Part shown: in pieces, positions 12,150-24,534 of the stretch | Layout: the number at the start of each line of letters is the position of its first letter | How positions within the stretch are numbered: position 1 is the first letter of the stretch | Source of the DNA: Megaustenia siamemsis | Lineage: Eukaryota > Mollusca > Gastropoda > Stylommatophora > Ariophantidae | Length of the DNA: 64,000 bases | Direction of reading: 5' to 3' | Assembly: GCA_032433765.1 (NCBI GenBank) | Contig: JAVIAB010000059.1 | Span: forward strand, 55,823,103 to 55,887,102 | Notes under the pieces: model-generated | What the model was told of the DNA's origin: nothing | Database searches by the model: none | Seen by the model: the letters and a program-made list of their open reading frames with translations, nothing else | Position numbers and translations under genes: made by a program

Positions 12150-12705
12150 CGATATTAGAGCAGTGAAGAAAGGCTTGACAGTTTGATATTAGGACAGTGA
12201 AGAAAGGCTAGACAGTTTAATATTAGGACAGTGGAGAAAGGCTAGACGGTTTAATATTAGGATAGTGAAGAAAGGCTAGACAGTTTAATATTAGGACAGT
12301 GAAGAAAGGCTAGACAGTTTGATATTAGGACAGTGAAGAAAGGTTAGACGGTTTTGTATTAGGACAGTGAAGAAAGGTTAGACAGTTTGGTATTAGGACA
12401 GTGAAGAAAGGCTAGACGGTTTGATATTAGGACATTGAAGAAAGGCTAGACGGTTTGATATTAGGACAGTGAAGAAAGGCTAGACAGTTCAATATTAGGA
12501 CAGTGAAGAAAGGCTAGACAGTTTAATATTAGGACAGTGAAGAAAGGCTTGACAGTTTAATATTAGGAGTGTGAAGAAAGGCTAGACAGTTTGATATTCT
12601 GACAGTGAAGAAAGGCTAGACAGTTTAATATTAGGACAGTGAAGAAAGGCTAGACAGTTTAATATTAGGACAGTGAAGAAAGGCTAGACAGTTTAATATT
12701 AGGAC
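12150..12705. repeat. 34-bp minisatellite
   Basis: About 16-17 copies of a 34-bp unit (atattaggacagtgaaga, then aaggctagacagttta). Confidence 0.95.
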
Positions 12706-13796
12706 TTGTCGACTGCTCTCACAACACCATCCACTATCTGCTGCCAAGGCATTACGTAGCAATGATCGGGGGCTAAACGGGTGTCCACCTTGCTCAAGGT
12801 GTCCCCTAGACTAGCGGAGGAAAGGAGATGTCTTACTCCTCCTTTGGTAGGGGATACCCCACTAACATTTCTTTGGGCTAGTAATTATTAAAGATTAGGT
12901 CCATGGTGATGGACAAGCTCCAATCTACTGTTAGACCTTGTTGCAGATATAAGTGAGTTCAGTGATCAGGGTCTCTTTCGCCGGCTATGCATGTTTCCAT
13001 CCCTGGAGATTTCGTTGTTTCAAGTCTTTCAGAGCTGCTTCAACTTCACTGCGAAGTATATAATAATCTCATGTAGACTGGGTATTGGTGCATAGCTGCT
13101 GGATCTCCGTTACTTTCGGTGTTACACAATTTGTTGTCGATTGATAATGACAAGTGTATCTCTAACCATTTAATATGCGTGCTTTCTATTACTTTTGATT
13201 ACATTTTCTTCATTTATTTTTGTTATTCTTTCTCCTGTTCACCATTGTTTTGTTCCGTGTTGCTTCGTATGTTGCGTTTTATTTTTTTTTTTACTTTCTC
13301 ACATTTTAATTTGTTTCTTACATTACAGAATGTAGGCGATGCCTTACGTGATCCATGATTTCTTTGTCCTTTGTGTTTACCAATAATTTTGTCTTCTGTA
13401 TCTGTAATAGTTGAGTTGTATGCCACCATCAAATTCAACATCTACAAAAAGCATCTTCAACAGTGATGAGAGATGAGAATATTTCTATTATTACTGGGAA
13501 GACATCTTCAACGTTTTGGTACTTTAGTTTCCGGATATCAAACTGGCGTGTGCTATAAATATCTCAGGGGAATAAATCCCAACTATCCACACCAATGAGC
13601 TACCCTCCCCGCAACTGTGACACGTAATGTTTTAAGCAGATTTATCAAAATACCGTTAGAATACATGTATACCTGTGTACGTGTGTATCTGTGTACGTTT
13701 GTCGTTTCACAATTTCACCGAAAAAAAAAAATTGTTTATCGCCCCTCCCTTGGAACGTTTAAAAAGGGAGTTGTGGGGGATGAGGGGAGGGCGCTA
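12706..13796. other. No gene seen
   Basis: Moderately GC-rich at 12706-12850, with a short inverted repeat (ggtgtccaccttg/caaggtgtccc near 12779-12808), then T-rich. Short open frames have no family features. Confidence 0.5.
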
Positions 13797-14122
13797 GTGC
13801 TTTTTAGGCAAGTCACTATCTCCTCATTATTCGTGCTTTTTAGGCAAGACACTATCTCCTCATTATTCGTGCTTTTTAGGCAAGTCACGATCTCCTCATT
13901 ATTCGTGATTTTTAGGCAAGTCACGACCTCCTCATTATTCGTGCTTTTTAGGCAAGTCACTATCTCCTCATTATTCGTGCTTTTTAGGCAAGTCACTATC
14001 TCCTCATTATTCGTGCTTTTTAGGCAAGTCACTATCTCCTCATTATTCGTGCTTTTTAGGCAAGTCACGATCTCCTCATTATTCGTGCTTTTTAGGCAAG
14101 TCGCTATCTCCTCATTATTCGT
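13797..14122. repeat. 36-bp minisatellite
   Basis: Nine copies of a 36-bp unit (tgctttttaggcaagtc, then actatctcctcattattcg). It opens frames on both strands (12-residue repeat VLFRQVTISSLF on plus, CLKSTNNEEIVT on minus), which are artefacts of the unit length. Confidence 0.95.
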
Positions 14123-14174
14123 CCAGATATGGAAGGCAAACTATTCCAGAAAGAAAGGATGCCAACATCAGAAG

Positions 14175-14408
14175 ATAAAAGGTGTATAAAAAAGGAGATA
14201 AGACGAGGCCAGGCACCACAAACACTAAATCTTGATCGTTTTACGATGGCCTATATCTATCCAATGTTGACAGATTCAGTCACGAAAGAAGCTACTCAGT
14301 AAAACACTATCCAGGATTTGACACTAATATTTGACCAAACAACTGACATATCTTGATTGTTTGCAACCGTCTGTCAAGACGTCAGTGGTCGTATATATAT
14401 ATATATAT
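14175..14408 (+). mobile_element. LINE family C, extreme 3' end
   Basis: A degraded version of the terminal finger region at 50280-50448: LSNV-x-x-FSHERS matches LSNIGRISHERSC there. It ends with a (TA)n tail at 14391-14408, as the copy at 50086 does. Confidence 0.7.
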
Positions 14409-15055
14409 GCTTATCATCTTCTACTTTTGTAGTATGCCCTAATGTTTTAATTCTGTTTTTATTGTATTTTTCATTGACCAAATTTCCATCGCTGTGATAA
14501 GAAATGCTCTTCTCTATAACATATATATTTTCTAAAGTTAATTTTACACATGAGGCCGTATAACGAACTGCTAGTATATTGAAGTCTAGTTTATGCAAAT
14601 ATTAAACTAATATATGCGATAAGAATTCCAGCTTATTAAGTGCCGTGAAAGTGTTGAGCCAGTTCCTAATTTGTGTTATTGCGCATATCGTCAACTTTAT
14701 TGTCGTATTCTCGCAGTCGTCGCCAAAGGAATTCAAAGATTTATTTGTATGTTAACTTTTTTATATTCAATTTATTTCAAATAATACATAGTATTTTGTT
14801 TTCCGCTTGATACTTACTGAGCTCATTTTTATTTTCATCTGCACTCAGATTATGTATCATCATCCCTTTGTCCTCTGTACTTTGTTATTTACACATTTAT
14901 TTTTTTCCCCTCAAATACGCTTTCCTATACTCGTTACCTATGTTCTGCATCATCAAATCATATTTATCAGTTCATTAATTCTATTCTTCTTCTCAATCAT
15001 ACCTTCCCCCACCCTCCATCCCCATCCAATCCACTCGTTGCCTAAGTCTTGAAAT
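14409..15055. other. No gene seen
   Basis: AT-rich unique sequence. No open frame longer than about 80 codons and no repeat match in the window. Confidence 0.5.
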
Positions 15056-15332
15056 ATATGTTTACATTACTTTACTTGTATATTGTTTTCACAAATCTAC
15101 GTTTACATTACTTTACTTGTATATTGCTTTCACAAATCTACGTTTACATTACTTTACTTGTATATTGCTTTCACAAATCTACGTTTACATTATTTTACTT
15201 GTATATTGCTTTCACAAATCTACGTTTACATTACTTTACTTGTATATTGCTTTCACAAATCTACGTTTACATTACTTTACTTGTATATTGCTTTCACAAA
15301 TCTACGTTTACATTACTTTACTTGTATATTCA
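15056..15332. repeat. 41-bp minisatellite
   Basis: Nearly seven copies of a 41-bp unit (tttacattactttacttg, then tatattgctttcacaaatctacg). Since 41 is not a multiple of three, all three plus frames stay open with the same 41-residue cycle; none is a real gene. Confidence 0.95.
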
Positions 15333-15589
15333 TACACAAAACTATTTTCTGAACTTGATATTTTTATTGAAATTTCTCAAATTTGCTTACACAGAATCGC
15401 TACTTGAAGTTATGGTGCCATAATCTGTTACTTTTATTTTCCTGCTTCCAAACTGTTATTTTCTTAATATTTTATGTTTTGTTATGTTCTCAAACGGGTC
15501 TTTATTCTTTACTTTATAACCCCCCCCCCCTTTTTTTTTCTTAAACTTCTTCTTCTCTGTCCTTTAATTAGTGAAAATTAATTTAAAGA

Positions 15590-15935
15590 ACTTATAAATT
15601 GGTGGAGATTCATTTGATAAACGTATACATTGGTGGAGATTCATTTGATGAACTTATAAATTGGTGGAGATTCATTTGATGAACTTATAAATTGGTGGAG
15701 ATTCATTTGATGAACTTATAAATTGGTGGAGATTCATTTGATGAACTAACTTATTAATTGGTGGAGATTCATTTGATAAACTTATAAATTGGTGGAGATT
15801 CATTTGATGAACTTATACATTGGTGGAGATTCAATTAATGAACTTATAAATTGGGGGAGATTCATTTGATGAACTTATACATTGGTGGAGATTCAATTAA
15901 TGAACTTATAAATTGGGGGAGATTCATTTGTAATA
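15590..15935. repeat. 31-bp minisatellite
   Basis: About 11 copies of a 31-bp unit (aacttataaattggtgg, then agattcatttgatg). Confidence 0.95.
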
Positions 15936-16337
15936 GATCTTGTTAATACTGGCTAAGATTATTCAGGCAGAGTGATGGACTGGTTGTAGAAGACACAAGA
16001 AGTTGTCTAGAGTGGAAATATTAATTGCAATTAATAAGTTATCTATTGAGATAGCACAAGACTGTGTTATACTCTGTTTTGCCAACTACCTTTGAGACCA
16101 CTACCACCTTCATTTAACGTTTTGCGATGAGGAATATCAACTAAGGAAAGTACTTTATTTTGATAAATAGAAGAATTTGAAATCAGGCAGCTTCTCACTA
16201 GAAAGAAGTTAGTAAATGGGAAGAAAAATAAGTGTGTATCAGCCGCATTCTAATTGAAAACTAATATATAAGATCTTTAATAATTTGGTTGAAAGGACAA
16301 AGTACCTCCAGGGCAGTTATATTATCAATATCTACGT
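15936..16337. other. No gene seen
   Basis: Unique sequence between the 31-bp array and the mariner element; nothing recognised. Confidence 0.5.
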
Positions 16338-17607
16338 AGGGAGGTCAAAAAGTAATGCACACCAATTTTTTTCTCGGAAACTATTCGGGCAAAATGTGTG
16401 AAATTTTCACAGATTGTAGCTGAACATCCCCTTTACACTACCTATTTTTCAACATAATCTCCGTCCAAGCGTATTGCCTTACGCCAACGCGAAACTAGGT
16501 CATGAATGCCTCGTTTGTACCAAGTTTTGTCCTGCTCGCGTAGCCATTTTTTAACTGCACGGATCACATCCTCATCATTGTCAAAGTGTGTCCCACGCAG
16601 GAGTTTTTTGAGTGGTCCAAACAGATGGAAATCTGAGGGAGCCAGATCAGGGCTGTAAGGAGGATGGGGCAGTACAGTCCAACCAAATTTGTTGATTTCT
16701 TCCCGTGTTACCAGACTTGTGTGAGGGCGTGCATTGTCATGTTGAAGCAACAAATCTGCAGATGGCTTATTAGGCCGAACTCTGTGGAACCGATTTTTGA
16801 GTTTTGTCAGTGTATTGGTGTAAGCTGTCGAGTTGATTGTCTCACCTCTTGTCATTACATCAACAAGAATCACACCATCAATGTCACAGAAGACAGTGAT
16901 CATCACCTTTCCGGCTGATTTTTGTTTCAGGCTCATAATAATGTGCCCACGTTTCGTCACCGGTAACAATTTTTGACAAAAACATTTCTCCTTCAACACC
17001 GAAACGCTCCAACAATTCAGAACAGAATGTTTTCCTTTAAACTCTGTGATCATTTGTTAGGCACCGAGGAACCCATCGAGCGCAAATTTTTGAATATCCG
17101 AGAGTTTTAAAAATTGCGATTGCACTTCCCTTGCTGACTGTAAGCTGCAATGCCAATTGCTGACTAGTGATACGCCTATCCTTACGAATAATGGCATCAG
17201 CCCGGTTTAACATGTCTGTGCTGGTAGCCGAGGCAACACGTCCAGAACGCGGTAAATCATGCAGCTCCACTCGTACACTTTCTGCAGCTTTAATTCTCTG
17301 AACCCAGCGACTAACTGTGCTCCTATCGACTGCAGAACATTTGTACACTGCACACAGTCGTTTATGAATGTTTGCCACAGTTTCTTTCTCCGCAACCAGA
17401 AATTCTATGACAATTCGCTGTTTGTAACGGACATTGTTGACAAGCTCCATTTTAACGGTTCATAGATTGCGTAATATTTATCAAAATGCTGTGCAATTTG
17501 GTACACATAATTGGAACATGTCATATTCCAAGTGTGCAAAATTTCATATTCCTATCTTTATTATTAGCCGAGAAAAAAATTGGTGTGCATTACTTTTTGA
17601 CCTCCCT
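16338..17607 (-). mobile_element. mariner-type DNA transposon
   Basis: A 1.27-kb element with 40-bp terminal inverted repeats that are identical base for base (16338-16377 and 17568-17607; outer end agggaggtcaaaaagtaatg). A TA precedes the left GGGAGG end, but the right end abuts TT, so the TA duplication is decayed or the ends are slightly offset. It encloses a broken transposase gene on the minus strand. Length and ITR form fit mariner. Confidence 0.93.
16442..17450 (-). pseudogene. Mariner (DD34D) transposase pseudogene
   Basis: Starts MELVNNVRYKQRIVIEFL at 17450. An N-terminal helix-turn-helix region (RSTVSRWVQRI, LPRSGR, ITSQQLALQL) would bind the ITRs. The catalytic region shows GDETW (first Asp), HDNARPHT (second) and YSPDLAPSDFHLFG (third); 34 residues separate the last two Asp, the mariner spacing. 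Two lesions inactivate it: an in-frame TAA after NDHRV near 17040, and a frame change near 16925-16950 between GDETW and SAGKVM, where about 20-25 residues usual in mariner also seem missing. The C-terminus ends WRKAIRLDGDYVEK at 16442, as in SETMAR-like transposases. Confidence 0.9.
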
Positions 17608-17624
17608 TTAGTATTATTCTTTCC

Positions 17625-20600
17625 GGTTTCCGGTTGCATCCAAGATGGAGCAATTATTTTTCTCCGGCTTGGTATAGAACCGTTGATCAGAGGTTTAACA
17701 AGCCACTATCCTAAAAACGATTTTGTTAACGAAACGTAGACCTGATACAGAATGTGTAAATTAGCAGTAGATAGTAGTGATAGTTTTTTTTTTTGGCCCT
17801 AAAACAACAACAAAAATAGGATTCTGGAATGTGCGAACAATGGCCGCACCGACGAAACAAGCACAAGTCGCGAGCGAGATGGAGAGATACGATCGAGATA
17901 TTTTAGGATTAAGCGAAATGCGCTGGCTTGGAACAGGTAGGAAATCTGTTGATAATAAAATAGTAGTTTTTTTTTCTGGAAGGGAAGATGGAAAACACCG
18001 CGAAGGAGTAGGCATAATGATGACAGACAAAGCTGCAAGAAGTTTATTAGAATGGGAACCGGTAAATAGCCGTCTGATACGAACACGCTACAAAACAAAA
18101 CATGGAAGACTTTCGAGTGTTCAAGGCTATGCGCCTATAGACGAAGCTGATGATGAAGTTAAGCACGATGTTTATAACCAACTACAACAACTTATAAACA
18201 AAATACCCAAACACGATCTTTTAATTGTAATGGGAGATTTCAACGCCAAAGTGGGAAAAGACAACACAGGAGGGGAACATGTGATGGGGAGTGAAGGCTG
18301 TGATACTACAAGTCAGAATGGAGAAAGATTAATAGAATTATGTTTAATAGAAAATTTAGTTATAGGTAAGACATTATTTCCACACAAAAAATTCACAAAA
18401 AAGCATGGATATCTCCTGATGATAGAACCTCAAATCAAATTGACCACCTATGTATTAAACAGCAATTCAGATCATCATTAATTGATGTAAGAGCATACAG
18501 AGGTGCTGATGTTAATAGTGACCACAACCTGTGCATTGGGAAAATAAGATTAAAATTTAAAAGCCAACAGAAGAGGTCAACTACACATAAAATTGATAGT
18601 CATAAACTGAAAGATGAAGCCATAAAGGAAAAGTTTAACATAGAGCTAAGTAATTGTTATACAGCACTCGGTGAAATAGACTTAGATATCAATGAAATGT
18701 GGGACTCACAGAGCAAAATACTAATGACAGCAGCAGAAGCAAGTGCCGGACTGAAGAAAATGGAAAAACGAGCTTGGATTTCAGATACCACATGGAAATA
18801 CATCAAAGAAAGAAGAGAAGCGAAGAGAGCCATGACTAATGTTAAGACAGATCTTGGAAAGGTCCTGGCAAAAGCAACATACAAAGAATTAGACAACAAA
18901 GTGAAAAGTTCAGCAAGAAGAGATACAAGAGCTTATATAGACAATTTGGCAGAGAAAGCAGAGACAGCTGCAATTACAGGAGACAGCAGAACTCTTTATA
19001 CTGTACAAAAGATGCTGACAAACACCTATACATCCAGTGGAACACCAATTCTAGACAAATCTGGATTAATGCTAACAACAAGCGCAGACATAAAAGCCCG
19101 TTGGGCGGAACACTTCAAAGAAATTCTTAACGGTCCACTAGCCCACAATTTAATAGATTTTGAAGCTGAAACACCAGCACCAGAATTAGATATAAATTTA
19201 GATGACTTCACCTTGAGCAAAATTGACACCTGCTTAAAGCGTATGACCAATAACAAGGCTGCTGGCGAGGATAAGTTAACAGCTGAGATCCTCAAGGCAA
19301 TTGATAGCCATAATTTAATACATCTCCAGAAAATGTTCAACATCATTTGGAAAGCAGAGAAGAGGCCTCATAAATGGAAAAATGAATCATTGCTAAGATT
19401 CCAAAAAAGGCAATCTTAGAGATTGTAACAACTGGAGAGGCGTGTCACTTTTGTCAGTTTCCTCAAAGTTATTCTGCAAAAATATTCTAAATAGAATAAA
19501 GGATTCAATAGATACAGTAATGCGTGAAGAACAGGCTGGGTTTAGAAAAGGGAGAAGCTACCTTGACCACATTTTCACTCTACGACTTATATTGGAGGAA
19601 CACATTGAAAAGCAAAAACCTTTTGTACTTAACTTCATCGACTTCAAAAAAGCATTTGACAGTATTCATCGAGATTCTTTGTGGAAAATTCTGAAGCAAT
19701 ATGGCTTACCATCACAAATCATAAATATTATTAAAGACATGTATGATGGTTACACATGTGCAGTTCGAAAAGAGGAAGGACTGAGCGAATGTTTCCCAAT
19801 AGAAACTGAGGTTAAACAAGGATGTATTTTATCGCCCTTGTTATTTGGAGTTGTTATGGACTTCATAATGAAGAAATGCTGCACTGGTAATAAAGGCATT
19901 GAATGGATATAAGGAGACTATTTGGAGAACCTTGACTTTGCTGATGACATAGTTCTCATGAGCAGTCAGATAAAAACAATGCAGGAAAACACAAATGAAC
20001 TATCATCAATAGCCAGCAAAATTGGGCTTGAGATCAATCATGAAAAGCTTAATTCCAACAGACGACAAAATAAATATACATGGAAAACAAACCAGTGAAA
20101 CAGATCGATCACTTTATCTATCTTGGAAGTCACATTGATAGAGAAGGGGATACAAGTAAAAAAATTAGAATCAGAATAGCTAAAGCAGCAATGTCTTTCT
20201 TCAGAAGCCTTGAAAAGTTGTGGAAATCAAAACTCATCAGCACAAACACAAAACTTAGACTATTCAAATCAAATGTACTATCAACCCTTACGTATGCGTG
20301 TGAAAGCTGGAAAACAACAAGAGATACAGAAACAAAGTTGAACGCATTCGAAAATAAATGTCTAAGGAAAATACTTGGTATAGCGTGGAACAAATTCAAA
20401 ACAAACGAGGAAATTAGAGAAATCGCCAATCAACCACTAATATCTTCAGTAATAAAGAAAAGACGATGGTCATATGTTGGACATGTGATGAGAAGAGATA
20501 ATAACTGAATAGCAAAGCAAGCCCTCGTGTGTGAAACAACAGGTAAGAGAAAAAGAGGAAGACCCAGAGGGACTCTGAGAAGAACATTGATGAGAGAGGC

Positions 20601-20818
20601 AAGAGCAGCAGGAATCGGCTCCCTCAATGAGAGATAAAGCTGCGTGCACAGAACAGAGACAAATGGCGAGATTTGATAAAATATCTTTAAAAGAATTGAA
20701 AACTGCTAGAACAAAAATTCAGATGAAGGAGTATCTTGGTCTACGCCCAATGAGCCGGCTACGGCACGAAATGCCAATAGATAGATTATTCTTTCGAGAT
20801 AACGAAGGCACATAGCCC
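17625..20818 (+). mobile_element. Near full-length LINE, copy 1 (endonuclease + RT)
   Basis: Domain order on plus: APE-type endonuclease from about 17815 (GFWNVRTMAAPT, ILGLSEMRWLGTG, VMGDFNAKVGKD, then a frame change, DVNSDHN); linker; reverse transcriptase from about 19240 (NNKAAGEDKLTAEI, EEQAGFRKGRS, FIDFKKAFDSIHR, KQGCILSPLLF, LDFADDIVLM at about 19931); C-terminal RRWSYVGHVMRR (20461-20496) and GKRKRGRPRGTLRR. Intact elements reverse-transcribe their RNA at a nicked target. This copy is broken by at least four frame changes or stops (near 18410, 19395, 19910 and 20507). It belongs to the RTE-like/Proto2-like 'endonuclease-reverse transcriptase' group; the exact clade is uncertain. Confidence 0.9.
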
Positions 20819-20854
20819 AGAATCATTCTTGACTGTATATCTTTGACGATCGTT

Positions 20855-22140
20855 TCTTATCAAATCTAAGACCTTGCACAGGATCCGAATTGTATCTCAC
20901 CACACACCGCTGTTCTGATAAAATTGCTCAATCTTCGCGAGGGAGTTGAGGCCTGCTGTTGTTGTCTCTAGTTTCAACTTTTCTTTTAATATTTGTCTAG
21001 GCCGGTCTCTTTGTTTTTTTACCCCGTGGTTCCCATTTGAGAGCCTGCTTTGTGATAATCTTGCTGCTTCTTCTCATCACATAGCCAACATAATATGACC
21101 ACCTTCTTCTCATCACATAGCCAACATATGACCACCTTCTTCTCATCACATAGCCAGCATATGAGACCACCTTCTTCTCATCACATAGCCAACATATGAC
21201 CACCTTCTTCTCATCACATAGGCAACATATGACCACCTTCTTCTCATCACATAGCCAACATATGACCACCTTCTTCTCATCACATAGCCAACATATGACC
21301 CCCTTCTCCTCATCACATAGCCAACATATGACTACCTTCTTCTCATCACATAGCCAACATATGACCCCCTTCTCCTCATCACATAGCCAACATATGACCA
21401 CCTTCTCCTCATCACATAGCCAACATATGACCACCTTCTTCTCATCACATATCCAGCATATGAGACCACCTTCTTCTCATCACATAGCCAACATATGACC
21501 ACCTTCTTCTCATCACATAGGCAACATATGACCACCTTCTTCTCATCACATAGCCAACATATGACCACCTTCTTCTCATCACATAGCCAACATATGACCC
21601 CCTTCTCCTCATCACATAGCCAACATATGACCCCCTTCTCCTCATCACATAGCCAACATATGACCACCTTCTTCTCTTGAGTTTAGATGATATTTTTGGA
21701 TGTTTTAGTCATTTCTCTTATTTCTGTAGTAATCTTAAATTTGTTCCTTGTTATATGTAATATTTTCCTGAGGTATTTGTTCAAAGGCATTTAATTTATT
21801 TTCTATTTCTTTAGTTTTTTTCCAGCTCTCCTAAGTATAATAAAAGAGAGTGGATAACCCATTTGATTTGAATATCATGAGCCTTTCTTGTACTTAGCAA
21901 TTTTGATTTCCATATATGATCAAGGTTTCTGAAAGTCATTACTGTCTTCGCTATTCTGCTACCAATTTCCTTCTTTGTATTGTTTCTTCATCTATGCAAC
22001 TTCAAATATGTACAAAGTAATCTACTACTTCTGCTGCTTCTCCTTCCAGGTTTATGCTTTTTCCTTCTGGGCGAATTTTAATTTTCATTACTTTTGTCTT
22101 TTCTTGGTTGATCTCAAGCCATATTTTTCTACCCATTAAT
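20855..22140 (-). mobile_element. LINE copy 2, 3' part, split by a 33-bp array
   Basis: Minus-strand paralogue of copy 1, lying tail to tail with it. Segments read ITKQALKWEPRGKKTKRPR (about 20990-21050) and, beyond the array, IGSRIAKTVMTFRNLDHIWK (about 21880-21960), which align with IAKQALVCETTGKRKRGRPR and IRIAKAAMSFFRSLEKLWK of copy 1. Between them the RRWSYVGHVMRR coding stretch has been multiplied into the array at 21070-21680. The 5' break is near 22140, 170 bp upstream of gene 1. Confidence 0.85.
21070..21680 (-). repeat. 33-bp minisatellite derived from LINE coding sequence
   Basis: About 18 copies of a 33-bp unit that on the minus strand reads in frame as RRRWSYVGYVM. This is the conserved RRWSYVGHVMRR motif of LINE copy 1 (20461-20496) plus a few bases. 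Some units carry a 3-4 base insertion (atgagaccacc). The flanks are the neighbouring LINE coding sequence, so the array arose in place. Long frames here on both strands are not host genes. Confidence 0.93.
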
Positions 22141-22308
22141 AATAGCAATAATGTACATCCAGCTAAATTAACTGTGTTAAATTAACTGAAAACATAGCAA
22201 TATAAGTAAACTAGTAACATAGTAATATAATTAAAGTTCCAAACAACCATTTGGATTATTGCAGGTTGACAGCAAACATTTCTCACTACTTGTCAACAGT
22301 TCACACAA

Positions 22309-22380
22309 ATGGATATTGCTACATACTTGGCTCTTGTCTCATTGTTGGTGTCGACTGTCGGAGGCAACTGTCCTTATCAG
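22309..22380 (+). CDS. LRR gene 1, exon 1: signal peptide
   Basis: Encodes 24 residues, MDIATYLALVSLLVSTVGG then NCPYQ: a short polar start, a hydrophobic core and a small-residue cleavage region, i.e. a secretory signal peptide. It ends at a phase-0 donor, cag|gtgcgt. This start is chosen because it is the only ATG that gives a signal peptide in frame with the cysteine cap that follows. The exon is paired with 25381-25488 because the joined sequence C-PYQK-C-L-C-EERTIS-C is an LRR N-cap with the same spacing as gene 2. Too short to stand out on its own; support comes from splicing logic and the paralogue. Confidence 0.85.
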
Positions 22381-22784
22381 GTGCGTTCACGTAAATAGAA
22401 AGAGAAAGAAAGGCCACTACGGCTGTTTCATTTAAACTTTAGAGTGGCGTTTTAGATGTAATGTTATACATGATAAAGCATTTATAGGAAAAGATGGTTT
22501 GATTCTCCAAAATTACCCTTCTTCTAGAAATAGCATATTTTAAAGGAGTGGTTTTATTTTGTGAGAGTACACAATTGTGGATCGCTTTTGTTGTTTCATT
22601 TTTAGTTTAATGGCAGCAAACATTTTAGTTCATAAAATGTATTTAAGAAGAAAAATTTGTCAAATGTGACAAACTGTCACGATCTGCTGTGAAATGTGTC
22701 ATGGCTAGACATAAACGTTTTATTTCTTATATTTAAGATGTGACTTGTAATTTGGAATTAGTAATTAATAACCATATGGTGGTA

Positions 22785-24165
22785 AGAGTTCTAGGATGAC
22801 ATCTTACAACTATAGTAACAATACCAGACGGTTATGTTGACAACTTACAATTATAGTAACAATGACAGACGGTTATGTTGACAACTTACAATTATAGTAA
22901 CAATGCCCGACGGTTATGTTGACAACTTACAATTACAGTAACAATGACAGACGGTTATGTTGACAACTTACAACTATAGTAACAATGCCAGACGGCTATG
23001 ATGACAACTTACAATTATAGTAACAATGCCAGACGGTTATGATGAAAACTTACAACTACAGTAACAATGACAGACGGTTATGTTGACAACTTACAATTAT
23101 AGTAACAATGCCAGACGGTTATGATGACAACTTACAATTACAGTAACAATGCCAGACGGTTATGATGACAACTTACAATTATAGTAACAATGCCAGACGG
23201 CTATGATGACAACTTACAATTATAGTAACAATGCCAGACGGTTATGATGACAACTTACAATTATGGTAACAATGCCAGGCAGTTATGTTGACAACTTACA
23301 ACTATAGTAACAATGCCAGACGGTTATGATGACAACTTACAATTATAGTAAAAATGCCAGACGGTTATGATGACAACTTACAACTATAGTAACAATGCCA
23401 GGCAGTTATGTTGACAACTTACAACTATAGTAACAATGCCAGACGGTTATGATGACAACTTACAATTATAGTAACAATGCCAGACGGTTATGTTGACAAC
23501 TTACAACTATAGTAACAATGCCAGACGGTTATGTTGACAACTTACAATTATAGTAACAATGACAGACGGTTATGTTGACAACTTACAATTATAGTAACAA
23601 TGCCCGTCGGTTATGTTGACAACTTACAACTATAGTAGCAATGCCAGACGGTTATGATGACAACTTACAACTATAGTAACAATGACAGACGGTTATGTTG
23701 ACAACTTACAACTATAGTAACAATGCCCGACGGTTATGTTGACAACTTACAACTATAGTAACAATGCCCTACGGTTATGATGACAACTTACAACTATAGT
23801 AACAATGTCCGACGGTTATGTTGACAACTTACAACTATAGTAACAATGTCAGACGGTTATGTTGACAACTTACAACTATAGTAACAATGCCCGACGGTTA
23901 TGTTGACAACTTACAATTATAGTAACAATGCCAGACGGTTATGATGACAACTTACAATTATAGTAACAATGCCAGACGGTTATGTTGACAACTTACAATT
24001 ATAGTAACAATGCCAGACTGGTTATGTTGACAACTTACAATTATAGTAACAATGCCAGACGGTTATGTTGACAACTTACAATTATAGTAACAATGCCCGA
24101 CGGTTATGATGACAACTTACAATTATAGTAACAATGCCAGACGGTTATGTTGACCATTTACAACT
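22785..24165. repeat. 41-bp minisatellite in gene 1 intron 1
   Basis: About 33 copies of a 41-bp unit (acaacttacaattatag, then taacaatgccagacggttatgatg). Alternating variants (gatgac/gttgac, ccaga/cccga/acaga) are interspersed rather than blocked. Confidence 0.95.
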
Positions 24166-24228
24166 AAAATAACAAAAATAAACAGCTGTGTTAAAAAAAA
24201 GAAGCATTTCTTTGTTTTCAAAAATATG

Positions 24229-24518
24229 AACTCCTATTATGTGTGATCCTTGAACTCCTATTATGTGTGATCCTTGAACTCCTATTATGTGTGATCCTTG
24301 AACTCCTATTATGTGTGATCCTTGAACTCCTATTATGTGTGATCCTTGAACTCCTATTATGTGTGATCCTTGAACTCCTATTATGTGTGATCCTTGAACT
24401 CCTATTATGTGTGATCCTTGAATTCCTATTATGTGTGATCCTTGAACTCCTATTATGTGTGATCCTTGAACTCCTATTATGTGTGATCCTTGAACTCCTA
24501 TTATGTGTGATCCTTGTT
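24229..24518. repeat. 24-bp minisatellite in gene 1 intron 1
   Basis: Twelve almost perfect 24-bp units (gaactcctattatgtgtg, then atcctt). Opens frames on both strands; not coding. Confidence 0.95.
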
Positions 24519-24534
24519 TCATGCCTCAAAGCTG

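Noticed and set aside
13617..14189. A 190-codon frame with repeated VLFRQVTISSLF
   Set aside because: Product of the 36-bp array; the opposite strand is open too and the flanks have no coding features.
21070..21680. CRISPR-like regular repeats (also the 24-, 34-, 36- and 41-bp arrays)
   Set aside because: Units abut directly with no unique spacers, the setting is eukaryotic, and there are no cas-type genes.
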